Positions 47,831-57,872 of a DNA stretch of 64,000 nt are shown one piece after another (positions within the stretch are counted from its first letter, which is position 1; every line of letters begins with the position of its first letter). The DNA lies in NCBI RefSeq assembly GCF_024753565.1, contig NZ_JANTPT010000003.1, forward strand, positions 1 to 64,000. Reading direction: 5' to 3'. Source of the stretch: Mechercharimyces sp. CAU 1602. Its GTDB lineage: Bacteria > Bacillota > Bacilli > Thermoactinomycetales > JANTPT01. The position numbers were made by a program, and so were the translations under genes. The notes under the pieces were generated by a model. The model did not search any database, was not told the origin of the DNA, and saw nothing but the letters and a program-made list of their open reading frames with translations.

Positions 47831-48205
47831 ATGGACACCATCTTTTTCGAGAAGATGGCTTTTTATGGCTACCACGGTGTATTTGCAGAAGAAAACAAAT
47901 TGGGACAACGTTTTCTGGTTGATTTGGAGCTAGGGATTGACTTGAGAGCAGCGGCGGAAGCAGATGATTTGAAGCAGACAATTGACTATGCCAAAGTGTA
48001 TTCAGTGGTAAAAGAAGAAGTGGAAGAAAATCCTGTCGACCTGGTAGAAACAGTAGCAGAACGGATTGCCAGTCAGTTATTTGCCGCTTTTCCGATTGAA
48101 GAAGTGAGTGTCCGTCTAACCAAACCAGATCCCCCCATCCCGGGTCACTATCAAGCGGTTGGTGTTCAGATCTACCGCCGACGGTCGGAAAGACCAGACC
48201 GGTGA
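47831..48205 (+). CDS. folB: Dihydroneopterin aldolase
   Basis: A 124-residue enzyme that cleaves dihydroneopterin to hydroxymethyl-dihydropterin and glycolaldehyde. FYGYHGVFAEENKLGQRFLVDLEL contains the catalytic tyrosine and glutamate; LVETVAERIA and VRLTKPDPPIPGHY hold the conserved lysine. Start ATG 47831, 15 bases after folP. Confidence 0.95.
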   Translation: MDTIFFEKMAFYGYHGVFAEENKLGQRFLVDLELGIDLRAAAEADDLKQTIDYAKVYSVVKEEVEENPVDLVETVAERIASQLFAAFPIEEVSVRLTKPDPPIPGHYQAVGVQIYRRRSERPDR

Positions 48206-48238
48206 TGTAAGGGTAAAAAAGAGATGAGGTGGGCATGG

Positions 48239-48799
48239 ATGAAGGAGAAGAAGAGGCTCGCCTATCTCGGATTAGGTTCCAACCTGGGAGAGCGAGAACA
48301 TTATTTGCGAGAAGCGATTATACGTCTGATCCAGCCGCCACAAAATAGGTTGGAGGCGGTTTCGTCGCTTTATGAAACGGCCCCGGTCGGCTATGTGGAT
48401 CAGCCTCATTTTTTAAACATGGTGATTGCCATGCGAACGTCACTATCCCCACAAGATCTACTGCGCGAGGCGTTAGCGATCGAGCAACAGCTGGAACGTG
48501 TGCGTGAAGTGCGGTGGGGACCGCGCACGATTGATATTGACTTGCTTTTGTACGGTGAGCAGAAGATCGTGACCGAGGAGTTGAGTATCCCTCACCCACG
48601 CATGCATGAACGCGCCTTCGTGTTGCTACCACTAGTAGAGATCGCCCCTCATGTTCCGATCGTTGGTAGCGGGAAGACGGCGAGTCAATGGATGGCGGAC
48701 ACGGTGGATGGAAAAGCAAATGAAGTTAAGAAAATAGCACGTACGCTTCCTCTGATTCCTGGGGGAAAGCAGAATGAAGATCATCATACACCTGTTTGA
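48239..48799 (+). CDS. folK: 2-amino-4-hydroxy-6-hydroxymethyldihydropteridine diphosphokinase
   Basis: A 186-residue kinase that pyrophosphorylates the pterin before FolP. GLGSNLGEREHYL, SLYETAPVGYVDQPHFLN, and VRWGPRTIDIDLLLYG with the metal aspartates are intact. ATG 48239 with GAGGTGGG 5 bases upstream is preferred; the frame begins at ATG 48224 inside that ribosome site. Confidence 0.94.
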   Translation: MKEKKRLAYLGLGSNLGEREHYLREAIIRLIQPPQNRLEAVSSLYETAPVGYVDQPHFLNMVIAMRTSLSPQDLLREALAIEQQLERVREVRWGPRTIDIDLLLYGEQKIVTEELSIPHPRMHERAFVLLPLVEIAPHVPIVGSGKTASQWMADTVDGKANEVKKIARTLPLIPGGKQNEDHHTPV

Positions 48800-48839
48800 T
48801 AACGTAAAAATATAGTACTTGAGAAGGGAGGAACAGGGG

Positions 48840-49844
48840 ATGAAAATTGGACCGGTTACCTTAAAGAATAATGTCGTGCTCGCCCCGATGGCAGGGGTGT
48901 GTAACCCCGCCTTTCGTCTGATTGCCAAAGAGTTTGGTACAGGACTTGTCTGTGCGGAAATGGTAAGCGATAAAGCGATTTTAGCGGGTAATGAGCGTAC
49001 GAAAAGCATGTTGTTTGTAGATGAACGGGAGAAACCGCTCAGCTTACAAATTTTTGGTGGCGATAAAGAAACCCTGGTAGAAGCAGCAAAAGTGGTAGAT
49101 GAACAGACCAACGCAGATATTATTGATATTAATATGGGGTGCCCCGTTCCTAAGATTACGAAGTGTGATGCGGGTGCACGCTGGCTACTTGATCCTGGTA
49201 AGATTGAAGAGATGGTATCCGCTGTGGTTGAAGCGGTCGAAAAGCCAGTCACAGTAAAGATGCGCATCGGCTGGGATGATGAGAATATCTTAGCGGTCGA
49301 AAATGCACAGGCGATCGAGCGTGCTGGCGGACAAGCGGTAGCGGTGCATGGACGAACCCGCCAACAACTATATACGGGAAAAGCGGACTGGAACCATATT
49401 CGCGATGTGAAAGAAGCCGTTTCGATCCCCGTGATCGGTAATGGTGACGTCGCCACACCGGAAGATGCACGACGCATGTTGGAGCAAACGGGTTGTGACG
49501 GCGTTATGATTGGACGGGCAGCATTGGGTAATCCCTTTATGTTGTATCGTACGGTTCACTACTTGACGACGGGGGAGCTGCTACCAGAACCAACCCCGCA
49601 AGAAAAAATTGATGTTGCATTGGTGCATATGGATCGGTTGATTGCCCTGCGTGGCGAAGAAGTTGCGGTACGTGAGATGCGTAAGCATGCGACATGGTAT
49701 CTAAAAGGGATGCGAGGGTCGGCTCGCATCAAGGATGTTGTTACATCTCAAGAGACGCGCGAGGGAATGGCACAAGTGATGATTCAGTTTGTTAAAGATC
49801 TAGAAGAGAAGCAACGGGAGCGCGAAGCGGCAAAAATGGTGTAA
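48840..49844 (+). CDS. dusB: tRNA-dihydrouridine synthase DusB
   Basis: A 334-residue FMN enzyme reducing specific uridines in t[16 protein letters not shown] binds FMN, the catalytic cysteine is in [15 protein letters not shown], and HGRTRQQLY and [12 protein letters not shown] are conserved. ATG 48840 follows GGGAGG; the frame is open 7 codons upstream. It is the yacF counterpart, between folK and lysS. Confidence 0.95.
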   Translation: MKIGPVTLKNNVVLAPMAGVCNPAFRLIAKEFGTGLVCAEMVSDKAILAGNERTKSMLFVDEREKPLSLQIFGGDKETLVEAAKVVDEQTNADIIDINMGCPVPKITKCDAGARWLLDPGKIEEMVSAVVEAVEKPVTVKMRIGWDDENILAVENAQAIERAGGQAVAVHGRTRQQLYTGKADWNHIRDVKEAVSIPVIGNGDVATPEDARRMLEQTGCDGVMIGRAALGNPFMLYRTVHYLTTGELLPEPTPQEKIDVALVHMDRLIALRGEEVAVREMRKHATWYLKGMRGSARIKDVVTSQETREGMAQVMIQFVKDLEEKQREREAAKMV

Positions 49845-49915
49845 TTGATCGGATAAATCTTGCGATCGGATTTGCCCATCCGCTATATTCTACTATACAA
49901 TAAGAGGCAGGAGAG

Positions 49916-49946
49916 AAGACGGGATGGGAACTCCCGTCTTTTTTGT
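49916..49946 (+). terminator. Terminator or attenuator before lysS
   Basis: A 9-bp stem (49916-49924 with 49932-49940) then a T run. A weak promoter (TTGCCC at 49872, TACAAT at 49896-49901) lies just upstream, so the hairpin could end dusB transcripts or attenuate lysS. Confidence 0.8.
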
Positions 49947-49956
49947 AAAGGAGTGA

Positions 49957-51468
<1,512 letters not shown>

Positions 51469-51500
51469 ACAGTAATAGAGTAAGATAAGGAATAGCGAAG

Positions 51501-51539
51501 AAGCATCCCCTGTAACAAACCCAGGGGATGCTTTTTTCT
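51501..51539 (+). terminator. Terminator of lysS (also facing the GDPD gene)
   Basis: A perfect 12-bp stem (51501-51512 with 51522-51533) followed by Ts. It lies between convergent lysS and the phosphodiesterase gene. Confidence 0.9.
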
Positions 51540-51567
51540 TGTTTATAGCTCATCTGTATTGATGCGC

Positions 51568-52470
51568 TTATTTCCGTTCTTGAATCACTTCATGTAAGCG
51601 GTTGGGATAGTTGGTAAACATCCCTGTTGCCCCCCAATCTAGCATTTTACGCATATCCTTCTTCTTATTGACGGTATAAGGATGAACCAGCAGGTCATGG
51701 TCACGTGCCGACTGGATATACTTTTGGTCGACGAGGTCGTGATTCATACCGATTCCGATCGCATATCTCTTAATCTCCTGCAGTTCCGCTGCTGTAATGG
51801 TAGCAGGTTCTGTATACCATAGGAGTTGTACTAAGGAAACATCAGGGTTTAAGCGATGCACTTTTTGGAGGCTCTCTTGACTAAATGACTGAATCAATAC
51901 CTGATTTTCCCGTGCTTTTTTTCCGATCAGTCCATGCTGCTCTAGTGTTTCTAGCAGTTTTTCTTCCATACCGGGATATACTTCGGGGGACTTTGTTTCA
52001 ATATAGTAGTTGGCGCGCTTCCCGAATCGGGTAAGCACTTCGTCCAAGGTAGGGACGGTTAAGCCTTTAAATAGAGGGAATGCTTTTTGGGGATATTCTT
52101 CGTTAAACCAAGAGCCAGCATCCAACTCTTTAATCTCAGCTAACGTATAATCTTTGACGAGGCCACTTCCATTAGTGGTGCGATCCAATGTTTCATCGTG
52201 AAAGGCGATCAACTCTCCATCTTTGGTCATCTGCAAGTCGATTTCGATATAATCCCCTTGCATCCATTGCCCCAAAGAATAAGAGAGCATCGTATGTTCA
52301 GGCGCAAAGCCGGATGCTCCGCGATGGGCGACATTCAAAATATTCTCCTGCTTCTTTGACAAGGACGAATCACTACCTGCCTGTGCTGCGACAGCATTGA
52401 AGGGGAAGAGTAGCGTGATGGCGAGGGTGGCAAGTAAAATTATTTTACTTAATCTCTTCATTTCTATCAT
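51568..52470 (-). CDS. Secreted glycerophosphodiester phosphodiesterase
   Basis: A 300-residue GDPD-family TIM barrel that hydrolyses glycerophosphodiesters from deacylated phospholipid or wall teichoic acid to glycerol-3-phosphate. AHRGASGFAPEHT, EIDLQMTKDG and FHDETLDRTTNG hold the metal and catalytic residues. A Sec signal peptide (KRLSKIILLATLAITLLFPF, ending AVAAQA) exports it. ATG 52470 has AAGGAGT 8 bases upstream. A sigma-A-like promoter (TTGATT, 16, TATACT) lies at 52528-52501. The lipid link fits its divergent neighbour, an Lgt-like gene. Confidence 0.9.
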   Translation of the reverse strand: MIEMKRLSKIILLATLAITLLFPFNAVAAQAGSDSSLSKKQENILNVAHRGASGFAPEHTMLSYSLGQWMQGDYIEIDLQMTKDGELIAFHDETLDRTTNGSGLVKDYTLAEIKELDAGSWFNEEYPQKAFPLFKGLTVPTLDEVLTRFGKRANYYIETKSPEVYPGMEEKLLETLEQHGLIGKKARENQVLIQSFSQESLQKVHRLNPDVSLVQLLWYTEPATITAAELQEIKRYAIGIGMNHDLVDQKYIQSARDHDLLVHPYTVNKKKDMRKMLDWGATGMFTNYPNRLHEVIQERK

Positions 52471-52500
52471 TCCTATCACTCCTTCGATTATTCCGAGCCC

Positions 52501-52528
52501 AGTATAACAGACTGATATAAAGAATCAA
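52501..52528 (-). promoter_or_regulatory. Promoter of the GDPD gene
   Basis: On the minus strand TTGATT (52528-52523), 16 bases, TATACT (52506-52501), about 30 bases before the start codon. Confidence 0.6.
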
Positions 52529-52573
52529 CTTTCTTATTGTTGAGATTGGGAGTACTTTTCTTACAAGGGAATC

Positions 52574-52602
52574 TTCGCTTTATAGCGAATAGAAGATATA
52601 AT
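52574..52602 (+). promoter_or_regulatory. Possible promoter of the Lgt-like/radical SAM unit
   Basis: A consensus -10 TATAAT at 52597-52602 with a poor -35 (TTCGCT, 52574-52579) 17 bases upstream, 52 bases before the first gene. Confidence 0.4.
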
Positions 52603-52654
52603 GTAGACAAAAATGGATGACGCCGTCGATAATTGAAGGAAAAGAAGTGGTTGT

Positions 52655-53437
52655 GTGCAGTTTCCTGTGATGATCGAGATGGGGTTTTTTACGCTTCATC
52701 CGCATATGTTATTTGAATTTCTCGCTTACTTTATCGGATTCCGCTTCTATATGTGGCAACGAAAAGGAAAGAAATCCTCCCTTTCTTATGTGCAAACCAT
52801 GTGGGTGGTAGTAGGAGCCGCTGTGGGAGCTGCCGCTGGAGCAAAGGTGCTCTACTGGTTAGAAGACCCGATTAAAACCTGGCATTCGTGGAACGATCTA
52901 TATTATTTGATGCAGGGAAAAACGATTGTCGGAGGGCTCTTAGGTGGATTGATCGGTGTGGAGTGGATGAAAAAACGTATGGGTGTCAGGCAATCAACGG
53001 GCGATGATATGGTATTTCCACTTATTGTGGGAATGGTGCTGGGGCGGATCGGTTGCTTTCTGACGGGATTGACCGACCATACCTCAGGCACAGCCACGGC
53101 GATGTGGTGGGGGATCGACTTTGGGGATGGTATGGCGCGGCATCCGACGCAACTGTATGAAATTCTCTTCTTGTGTACATTGGCAGGGGGATTGTTCTTC
53201 TTGCAGCAAAAGAGTACCCCTCATCTGCCATCAGGTGCCCTGTTTCAACTTTTTATGACAAGCTATTTGTTATTTCGCCTCGGAGTGGATCTGTTAAAAC
53301 CCACCCCAGCCCTGCTATGGGGATGGAGCAGCATTCAAGTGGCATGTATGTTAGGACTACTCTACTATCTACGGTTATTGTGGCGCTGGCTCCCTATGGA
53401 AAAGAAGATAGGAATCTATTCTGAAAAGGACGGATGA
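52655..53437 (+). CDS. Lgt-like (prolipoprotein diacylglyceryl transferase family) membrane protein with altered active site
   Basis: A 260-residue, about seven-helix protein. It keeps Lgt family landmarks: LGRIGCFLTG (R131, equivalent to the essential arginine of the Lgt signature) and ARHPTQLYE (151-159). The HGGL motif of true Lgt is VGGL here (V92), the signature asparagine is C134, and the RF..EF block reads RLGVDL. So it is probably not the housekeeping lipoprotein enzyme, though it may use phosphatidylglycerol or a similar lipid. GTG start at 52655. The next gene, a radical SAM enzyme, begins one base after its stop. Confidence 0.75.
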   Translation: MQFPVMIEMGFFTLHPHMLFEFLAYFIGFRFYMWQRKGKKSSLSYVQTMWVVVGAAVGAAAGAKVLYWLEDPIKTWHSWNDLYYLMQGKTIVGGLLGGLIGVEWMKKRMGVRQSTGDDMVFPLIVGMVLGRIGCFLTGLTDHTSGTATAMWWGIDFGDGMARHPTQLYEILFLCTLAGGLFFLQQKSTPHLPSGALFQLFMTSYLLFRLGVDLLKPTPALLWGWSSIQVACMLGLLYYLRLLWRWLPMEKKIGIYSEKDG

Positions 53438-53438
53438 C

Positions 53439-54866
53439 ATGTCTAAAACGACAAAGAATCGACCATATCTCTTTTATGAACTGACGACGAGTATTTGTTC
53501 TACCTGTCTACGGAAAGTAGAAGCGAAAATCGTTTTTCAAGATGAGAAAGTGTATATGCTAAAGCGTTGTCTGCAGCATGGACCTGAAAAAGTGCTACTG
53601 GCTAACGATGTGGAATACTTTAAACAATGCCGAGCATATATCAAACCAGGGGAGATGCCTGCACGTTGGAATACACCTATTCGCTATGGATGCCCGTATG
53701 ATTGTGGATTGTGCCCTGACCATGAACAACATAGCTGCTTAACGTTACTGGAAATTACCGATTCATGCAACTTGGCTTGTCCTATCTGTTATGCCGATTC
53801 TTCGCCGCAACGACAAGATTTTCGCTCGTTAGAGCAGATCGAGTTGATGTTAGATGCAATCGTTGCGAACGAGATCGAGCCGGATATTGTGCAGATCAGT
53901 GGAGGGGAACCTACCATTCATCCGCATTTTTTTGATATTTTAGAAATGGTAAAATCTCGTCCGATTAAGCACATCATGATTAATACCAATGGCATCAAGA
54001 TCGCTTCTGATCCCACCTTTGTCGAGCGGCTGGCCACCTATATGCCAGGCTTAGAAATCTACCTCCAATTTGATAGCTTTGAAGAGGATCCACTGCGGCA
54101 ATTGCGAGGAGTAGATCTACGCAAAGTGCGTGAGAAAGCGATTGCTCGACTAAACGAACATAATATTTCCACAACGCTGGTGGTGACATTAAAGAAAGGT
54201 GTAAACGATCATGAAGTAGGGAGAATTATCGACTACGGCATCAAACAACGCGCCGTTCGCGGGGTAACCTTCCAACCTATTCAAGCGGCAGGACGCTTAC
54301 AAGACTTCGACCCCGCGATCAATCGCCTTACCTTAAGCGAAGTGCGGCAGATGATCCTGGAGCAAGCGGATGTGTTCCGCCCAGAAGATATGATTCCAGT
54401 TCCTTGCCACCCCGATTGTCTCGCCATGGGCTATGCGCTCAAGACGGAAGAGGGAGCGATTCCACTGACAGGCATGATAGATCCGGAGGTGCTCTTACAG
54501 GGAAAACGGAGTACGATCAACTTTGAGCAGGAAGAAGAAGTGAAGGGAAAAGTATTTGATCTCTTTTCTACTCATCACTCGCCTACTTCCTCTGCCAACT
54601 CTCTGAAGGAATTACTCTGTTGCTTGCCCGCAGTTTCCACACCCGCAGAAATCACATATGATCACGTTTTTCGCGTTATCATTATGCAGTTCCTCGATGT
54701 CCATAATTTCGATGTACGCTCTGTCAAAAAGTCATGCGTCCATATCGCTCATCCAGATGGGCGCATTATTCCCTTCGATACGTATAATCTCTTTTATCGC
54801 GATGACCGAGAACAGATTTTAGAAGAGATTCGTGCTGAGATAGGAGGAGTAAAAAGTGGTAGATGA
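53439..54866 (+). CDS. Radical SAM protein of the MJ0619/tetraether-synthase (Tes) type
   Basis: A 475-residue radical SAM enzyme. The SAM cluster cysteines are C110, C114 and C117 (SCNLACPICYADS). A second cysteine set just before it (GCPYDCGLCPDHEQHSC: C85, C89, C92, C100) and the N-terminal SICSTC (C20, C23) are the family marks shared with Methanocaldococcus MJ0619 and archaeal tetraether synthases. QISGGEPTIHP is the SAM-contact motif. Relatives methylate pterins or join lipid tails carbon to carbon; the substrate here is unknown. Its neighbours are both membrane proteins, which favours a lipid substrate. Confidence 0.8.
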   Translation: MSKTTKNRPYLFYELTTSICSTCLRKVEAKIVFQDEKVYMLKRCLQHGPEKVLLANDVEYFKQCRAYIKPGEMPARWNTPIRYGCPYDCGLCPDHEQHSCLTLLEITDSCNLACPICYADSSPQRQDFRSLEQIELMLDAIVANEIEPDIVQISGGEPTIHPHFFDILEMVKSRPIKHIMINTNGIKIASDPTFVERLATYMPGLEIYLQFDSFEEDPLRQLRGVDLRKVREKAIARLNEHNISTTLVVTLKKGVNDHEVGRIIDYGIKQRAVRGVTFQPIQAAGRLQDFDPAINRLTLSEVRQMILEQADVFRPEDMIPVPCHPDCLAMGYALKTEEGAIPLTGMIDPEVLLQGKRSTINFEQEEEVKGKVFDLFSTHHSPTSSANSLKELLCCLPAVSTPAEITYDHVFRVIIMQFLDVHNFDVRSVKKSCVHIAHPDGRIIPFDTYNLFYRDDREQILEEIRAEIGGVKSGR

Positions 54867-55143
54867 AAAGAAGCAAGAAGAGGGGAAAGGTACAAAGGCA
54901 GATGTCTGGATCGGAGTAGGTATCTGCATCGGGATTTCCCTCGTGCTAAGTATTATCCCAATATTGATCGTCTTCATAGGTGTGGCCCAACTGATTGGCG
55001 TTATCCCCGCCTTTATGATTGCCAGACATAAGGGCCGACCTGGCATCGCACAGGGAGTACTTATCACGGCAGTCGCCATATTTCTCTTAAATACCGCCTG
55101 CTGGGGAATGTTATTTGGTGGGGTCATGCTAAACTCACCTTAA
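54856..55143 (+). CDS. Small two-helix membrane protein of the Lgt-like/radical SAM unit
   Basis: A 95-residue protein: a charged N-terminus, one long or two short hydrophobic segments (about residues 18-55), a basic turn (RHKGRPG) and a last helix (about 63-92). GTG start at 54856, with AGGAGGAG 6 bases upstream, overlaps the radical SAM gene by 11 bases, so they are coupled. I do not recognise the family. A membrane subunit or anchor for the enzyme is possible. Confidence 0.75.
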   Translation: MVDEKKQEEGKGTKADVWIGVGICIGISLVLSIIPILIVFIGVAQLIGVIPAFMIARHKGRPGIAQGVLITAVAIFLLNTACWGMLFGGVMLNSP

Positions 55144-55166
55144 GAGTGATCAGTATGAAGGGAACC

Positions 55167-55233
55167 GAGACGAGGTGATAGGGTCGTCGTAGTTGTAGCA
55201 CATACTTCTACGATCCCATCATCTCGTCTCTTT
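55167..55233 (+). terminator. Terminator of the Lgt-like/radical SAM unit
   Basis: A very long stem (about 23 bp with small interruptions; arms 55167-55192 and 55208-55230), then TTTAATT. From 55234 to 55389 I see no gene; TATAAT at 55265-55270 lacks a good -35. Confidence 0.85.
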
Positions 55234-55389
55234 AATTGTGGAATGATAGCACGAGATCTATCCTTATAATATGTAGATTAAAATGGTAGAAACGAGATTT
55301 TTACGCTACTTTGTTGTAATATTTAGTAGAGCATTCTGGTAGATATCTCTAGTTTACTGGGACAACTCATTAAAAGAGAGGAGATAGAG

Positions 55390-56283
55390 ATGAATTCGTA
55401 TCGCAACCCGAAGGATATCGTTCAGCCTGACTGGAATCCCTATGATCAAGAAAATAAGGAGTTGCGGAGTTGGCTTGTTACCATGGACGCTGCTTTGGAG
55501 AGGCTGTTTTCAACGGAGCTACATGAGTGGAAGGAGAAGCTGGATTTTTCAGCAGATACTATTTTGATCATCAAGGATTGGTTGGATCATAATTTTGTAT
55601 CCTACGAACAACTTAGTAATGAATTATTGGATGGATTGGCACGTTATGTGGGGGAAGTGATGCGGAGGCCACACTTAGGACACTGGTATGTGGATATTGG
55701 GGAAAATAGCGTGTATTATGGATTGCCTTGTATTCAACCCGGATTGAATTGTCCTCATACTTGGGTTACAGCTAGCTTTATTAAAGATCGTGAAAGGTTA
55801 TATAAGACAATGTTACGTCGACCTGCAAGACTGGGAAAACTAGAAACCTCTTTCTATCAGTTCGCTACTAACGAAGAAGAATTACAAGCATGGATGTCAG
55901 ATATGGAGAAGGTGCTAGATAATTTCTTCTCTCAAGTTCCGTCTACACTCGTACAAAAGTTAGACTTTACCCCATCATCGTTGCCGGTATTAGAGGAATG
56001 GATGTTGGCACGCTATCCTGATGCGGAAGCGACACGGGCCGACTATGAGTTGATGGATGGCTTAGAGCGGTACCTGGGAGAGACATTTCGGCGTGAATTG
56101 GGAGGAGAGTGGCTCTATTGTGATGAAGCCGATCATCCATTCGCTGGCTTTGTCGTCCTAGATCACTTTTACCTGCAATCAGATCCGCTATTTGCTACGG
56201 ATCTGATCATCAACCCCCTAACAAGGCGTACAGGAACGTATCTTAAAGACGTACTTACGATTCGTAAGAATCGGATGGGGTAG
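55390..56283 (+). CDS. Internally duplicated protein of unknown family
   Basis: A 297-residue soluble protein made of two copies of one domain. Residues about 25-110 and 165-245 align: LRSWLVTMDAALERLF with LQAWMSDMEKVLDNFF, LDFSADTILIIKDWL with LDFTPSSLPVLEEWM, and LLDGLARYVGEVMRR with LMDGLERYLGETFRR, each followed by a GHWY or GEWLY turn. It has no signal peptide or membrane helix. I do not recognise it; the repeated helical unit and strain-specific position resemble polymorphic-toxin immunity proteins, which is speculation. AGAGAGGAG precedes the ATG. Confidence 0.75.
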   Translation: MNSYRNPKDIVQPDWNPYDQENKELRSWLVTMDAALERLFSTELHEWKEKLDFSADTILIIKDWLDHNFVSYEQLSNELLDGLARYVGEVMRRPHLGHWYVDIGENSVYYGLPCIQPGLNCPHTWVTASFIKDRERLYKTMLRRPARLGKLETSFYQFATNEEELQAWMSDMEKVLDNFFSQVPSTLVQKLDFTPSSLPVLEEWMLARYPDAEATRADYELMDGLERYLGETFRRELGGEWLYCDEADHPFAGFVVLDHFYLQSDPLFATDLIINPLTRRTGTYLKDVLTIRKNRMG

Positions 56284-56293
56284 GAGATAACCG

Positions 56294-56512
56294 ATGATGG
56301 GGCATCTTGAGAGGAGAACTGGTCGTTGCCTTATAAATAAGTATGATTCATATGTTTCTATGCAAATTGGTATCGATCTCTATAAGAAGCACAAAGGAGA
56401 TTTGACGAAATTAACAGTGGAAGAGTTGGAAGCCGTAATTATTGAGAATCGTGATAAACTAGGATTTATAGATGGTATTAATGGAAAGCAAAGGATGATT
56501 TACTGTGAATAA
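56294..56512 (+). CDS. Small hypothetical protein
   Basis: A 72-residue reading frame. AGGAG lies about 8 bases before ATG 56294, and the frame overlaps the next gene by 8 bases, both consistent with a real gene. The C-terminal half is helical and charged (LTKLTVEELEAVIIENRDKL). No family recognised. It could be the remnant of a larger protein. Confidence 0.5.
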   Translation: MMGHLERRTGRCLINKYDSYVSMQIGIDLYKKHKGDLTKLTVEELEAVIIENRDKLGFIDGINGKQRMIYCE

Positions 56513-57044
56513 ACGACCCATCGGTGTTACGATCATTTCTCTATTTCTTATTACTGTAGGGGGATTCTTTACACTACTTCAGTTCCTTACCTCATTTCGG
56601 CGCTTAGGTAGCCAAGAAATAATATGTACACCCCTTACAGGATGTCACCAGTTAATAGAAATTAATATCCTTTATCTCACTTTTGTCATTGTGCTGACAG
56701 GAATACTACCTGTCGTTGCAGGAGTTGGTATGTTGATAGGTGAAAAGTGGGGATGGAAGCTAGCGACGGTGTATTTGGTGTACAACATATTCTATGAAAT
56801 TTTCGATTTTCTTGTAATCGCTCTTATTCGTGGAGAAAGTTTGTTTGCAAGTACATTTCTGATGATTATTACGATATTGTACTTACTCTTTATGGTCGTT
56901 TTAACTAGGACAAGTGCGTACGATTACTTTCAAATCGAGAAGAGGAGGAAGATAGCGCTTTATTTTAAAAGAGTCGCAATTGCTGTAGCTATTATGCTAG
57001 CCTATGAGCTGGTCTTGTTTTTATCGTTTCATTCACCGGGTTGA
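56505..57044 (+). CDS. Four-helix membrane protein of unknown function
   Basis: A 179-residue protein with four predicted membrane helices (about residues 7-27, 50-72, 85-108, 115-138) and a fifth near 155-175. Between helices 1 and 2 is a cysteine-containing loop (CTPLTGC). GTG start at 56505, overlapping the preceding frame. Unlike the genes before 51500 it is AT-rich. No family recognised. Confidence 0.65.
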   Translation: MNKRPIGVTIISLFLITVGGFFTLLQFLTSFRRLGSQEIICTPLTGCHQLIEINILYLTFVIVLTGILPVVAGVGMLIGEKWGWKLATVYLVYNIFYEIFDFLVIALIRGESLFASTFLMIITILYLLFMVVLTRTSAYDYFQIEKRRKIALYFKRVAIAVAIMLAYELVLFLSFHSPG

Positions 57045-57099
57045 GCGAAGGAAATAAGATGGATCTATAATTTTTTCGAGAATGATTAGGAGTGATCGT

Positions 57100-57870
57100 A
57101 TGAAAAAGGTAATCATTAGCATTATATTGGGGTTCGTGATAATATCAGGCTGTTCACCAGAACAAGCCAAAAGTACCAATAGTGGTAAAGTAGAGGAGGA
57201 TAAGAGTAATTTAATAGAAAAAGACCGCTCCGTAGAAAAAATGATAGAAGAAGGCCCAGGGACATTTGCAGGTAATAGCTATGACGAGGAAAAAATAAAA
57301 GCAGAATTAGACAAAATACAAAATGGTGATAACAAAGAAGAGATTTATACCAAGCTAATTCAATTGTTAGCTGAAGACTATAGCCCTTTGTTTAAAGAGT
57401 TAAAAGAATTTAATACTGATTTCGAGTTTCAAAATACAGAAGTACCAGATGGTGTAGAATCACCGGCATCAACAGAAAAAATAATGAATGCAGTGATTTT
57501 ATTAGATGCAAGTGGGAGTATGGAAGGTAAGATAGATGGTGAGTCAAAGATGAGTTTAGCTAAAGAAGCTGTGAAAAACTTTGCACAATCATTACCTGAA
57601 GGATCTAATCTTGAATTGCGGGTATATGGACATAAAGGTAGTAACAGTAATAGTGATAAATCTATATCTTGCTCTAGCACTGAAGTCGTGTATCCTTTAG
57701 AAAAGTATGATCAAGCTGTATTTGGGAGAGCTCTTAATAGGTTTAAACCGACAGGATGGACACCGATTGCAGCAGCTATTGAAGGAGCTAAGGAGGATTT
57801 AAAGTCTCATACAGGGGAAAATGTAAAGAACATTGGACTTGAGTCAATAAGTGAGACAGTAAAAAGTTAA
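57100..57870 (+). pseudogene. von Willebrand A-domain lipoprotein, cut off by IS-A
   Basis: A lipoprotein signal peptide (lipobox IISGC, C18) and acidic linker lead to a vWA domain with the MIDAS motif DASGSM (D136-M141) and the MIDAS threonine in PTGWTPIAAAI. The domain stops at about residue 246, where the IS-A repeat begins at 57840; the last ten residues and the stop come from the IS. The last beta strands and the third MIDAS aspartate are missing, and I do not find them on the far side of the IS. ATG 57100 has AGGAG upstream. Confidence 0.85.
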
Positions 57871-57872
57871 GT

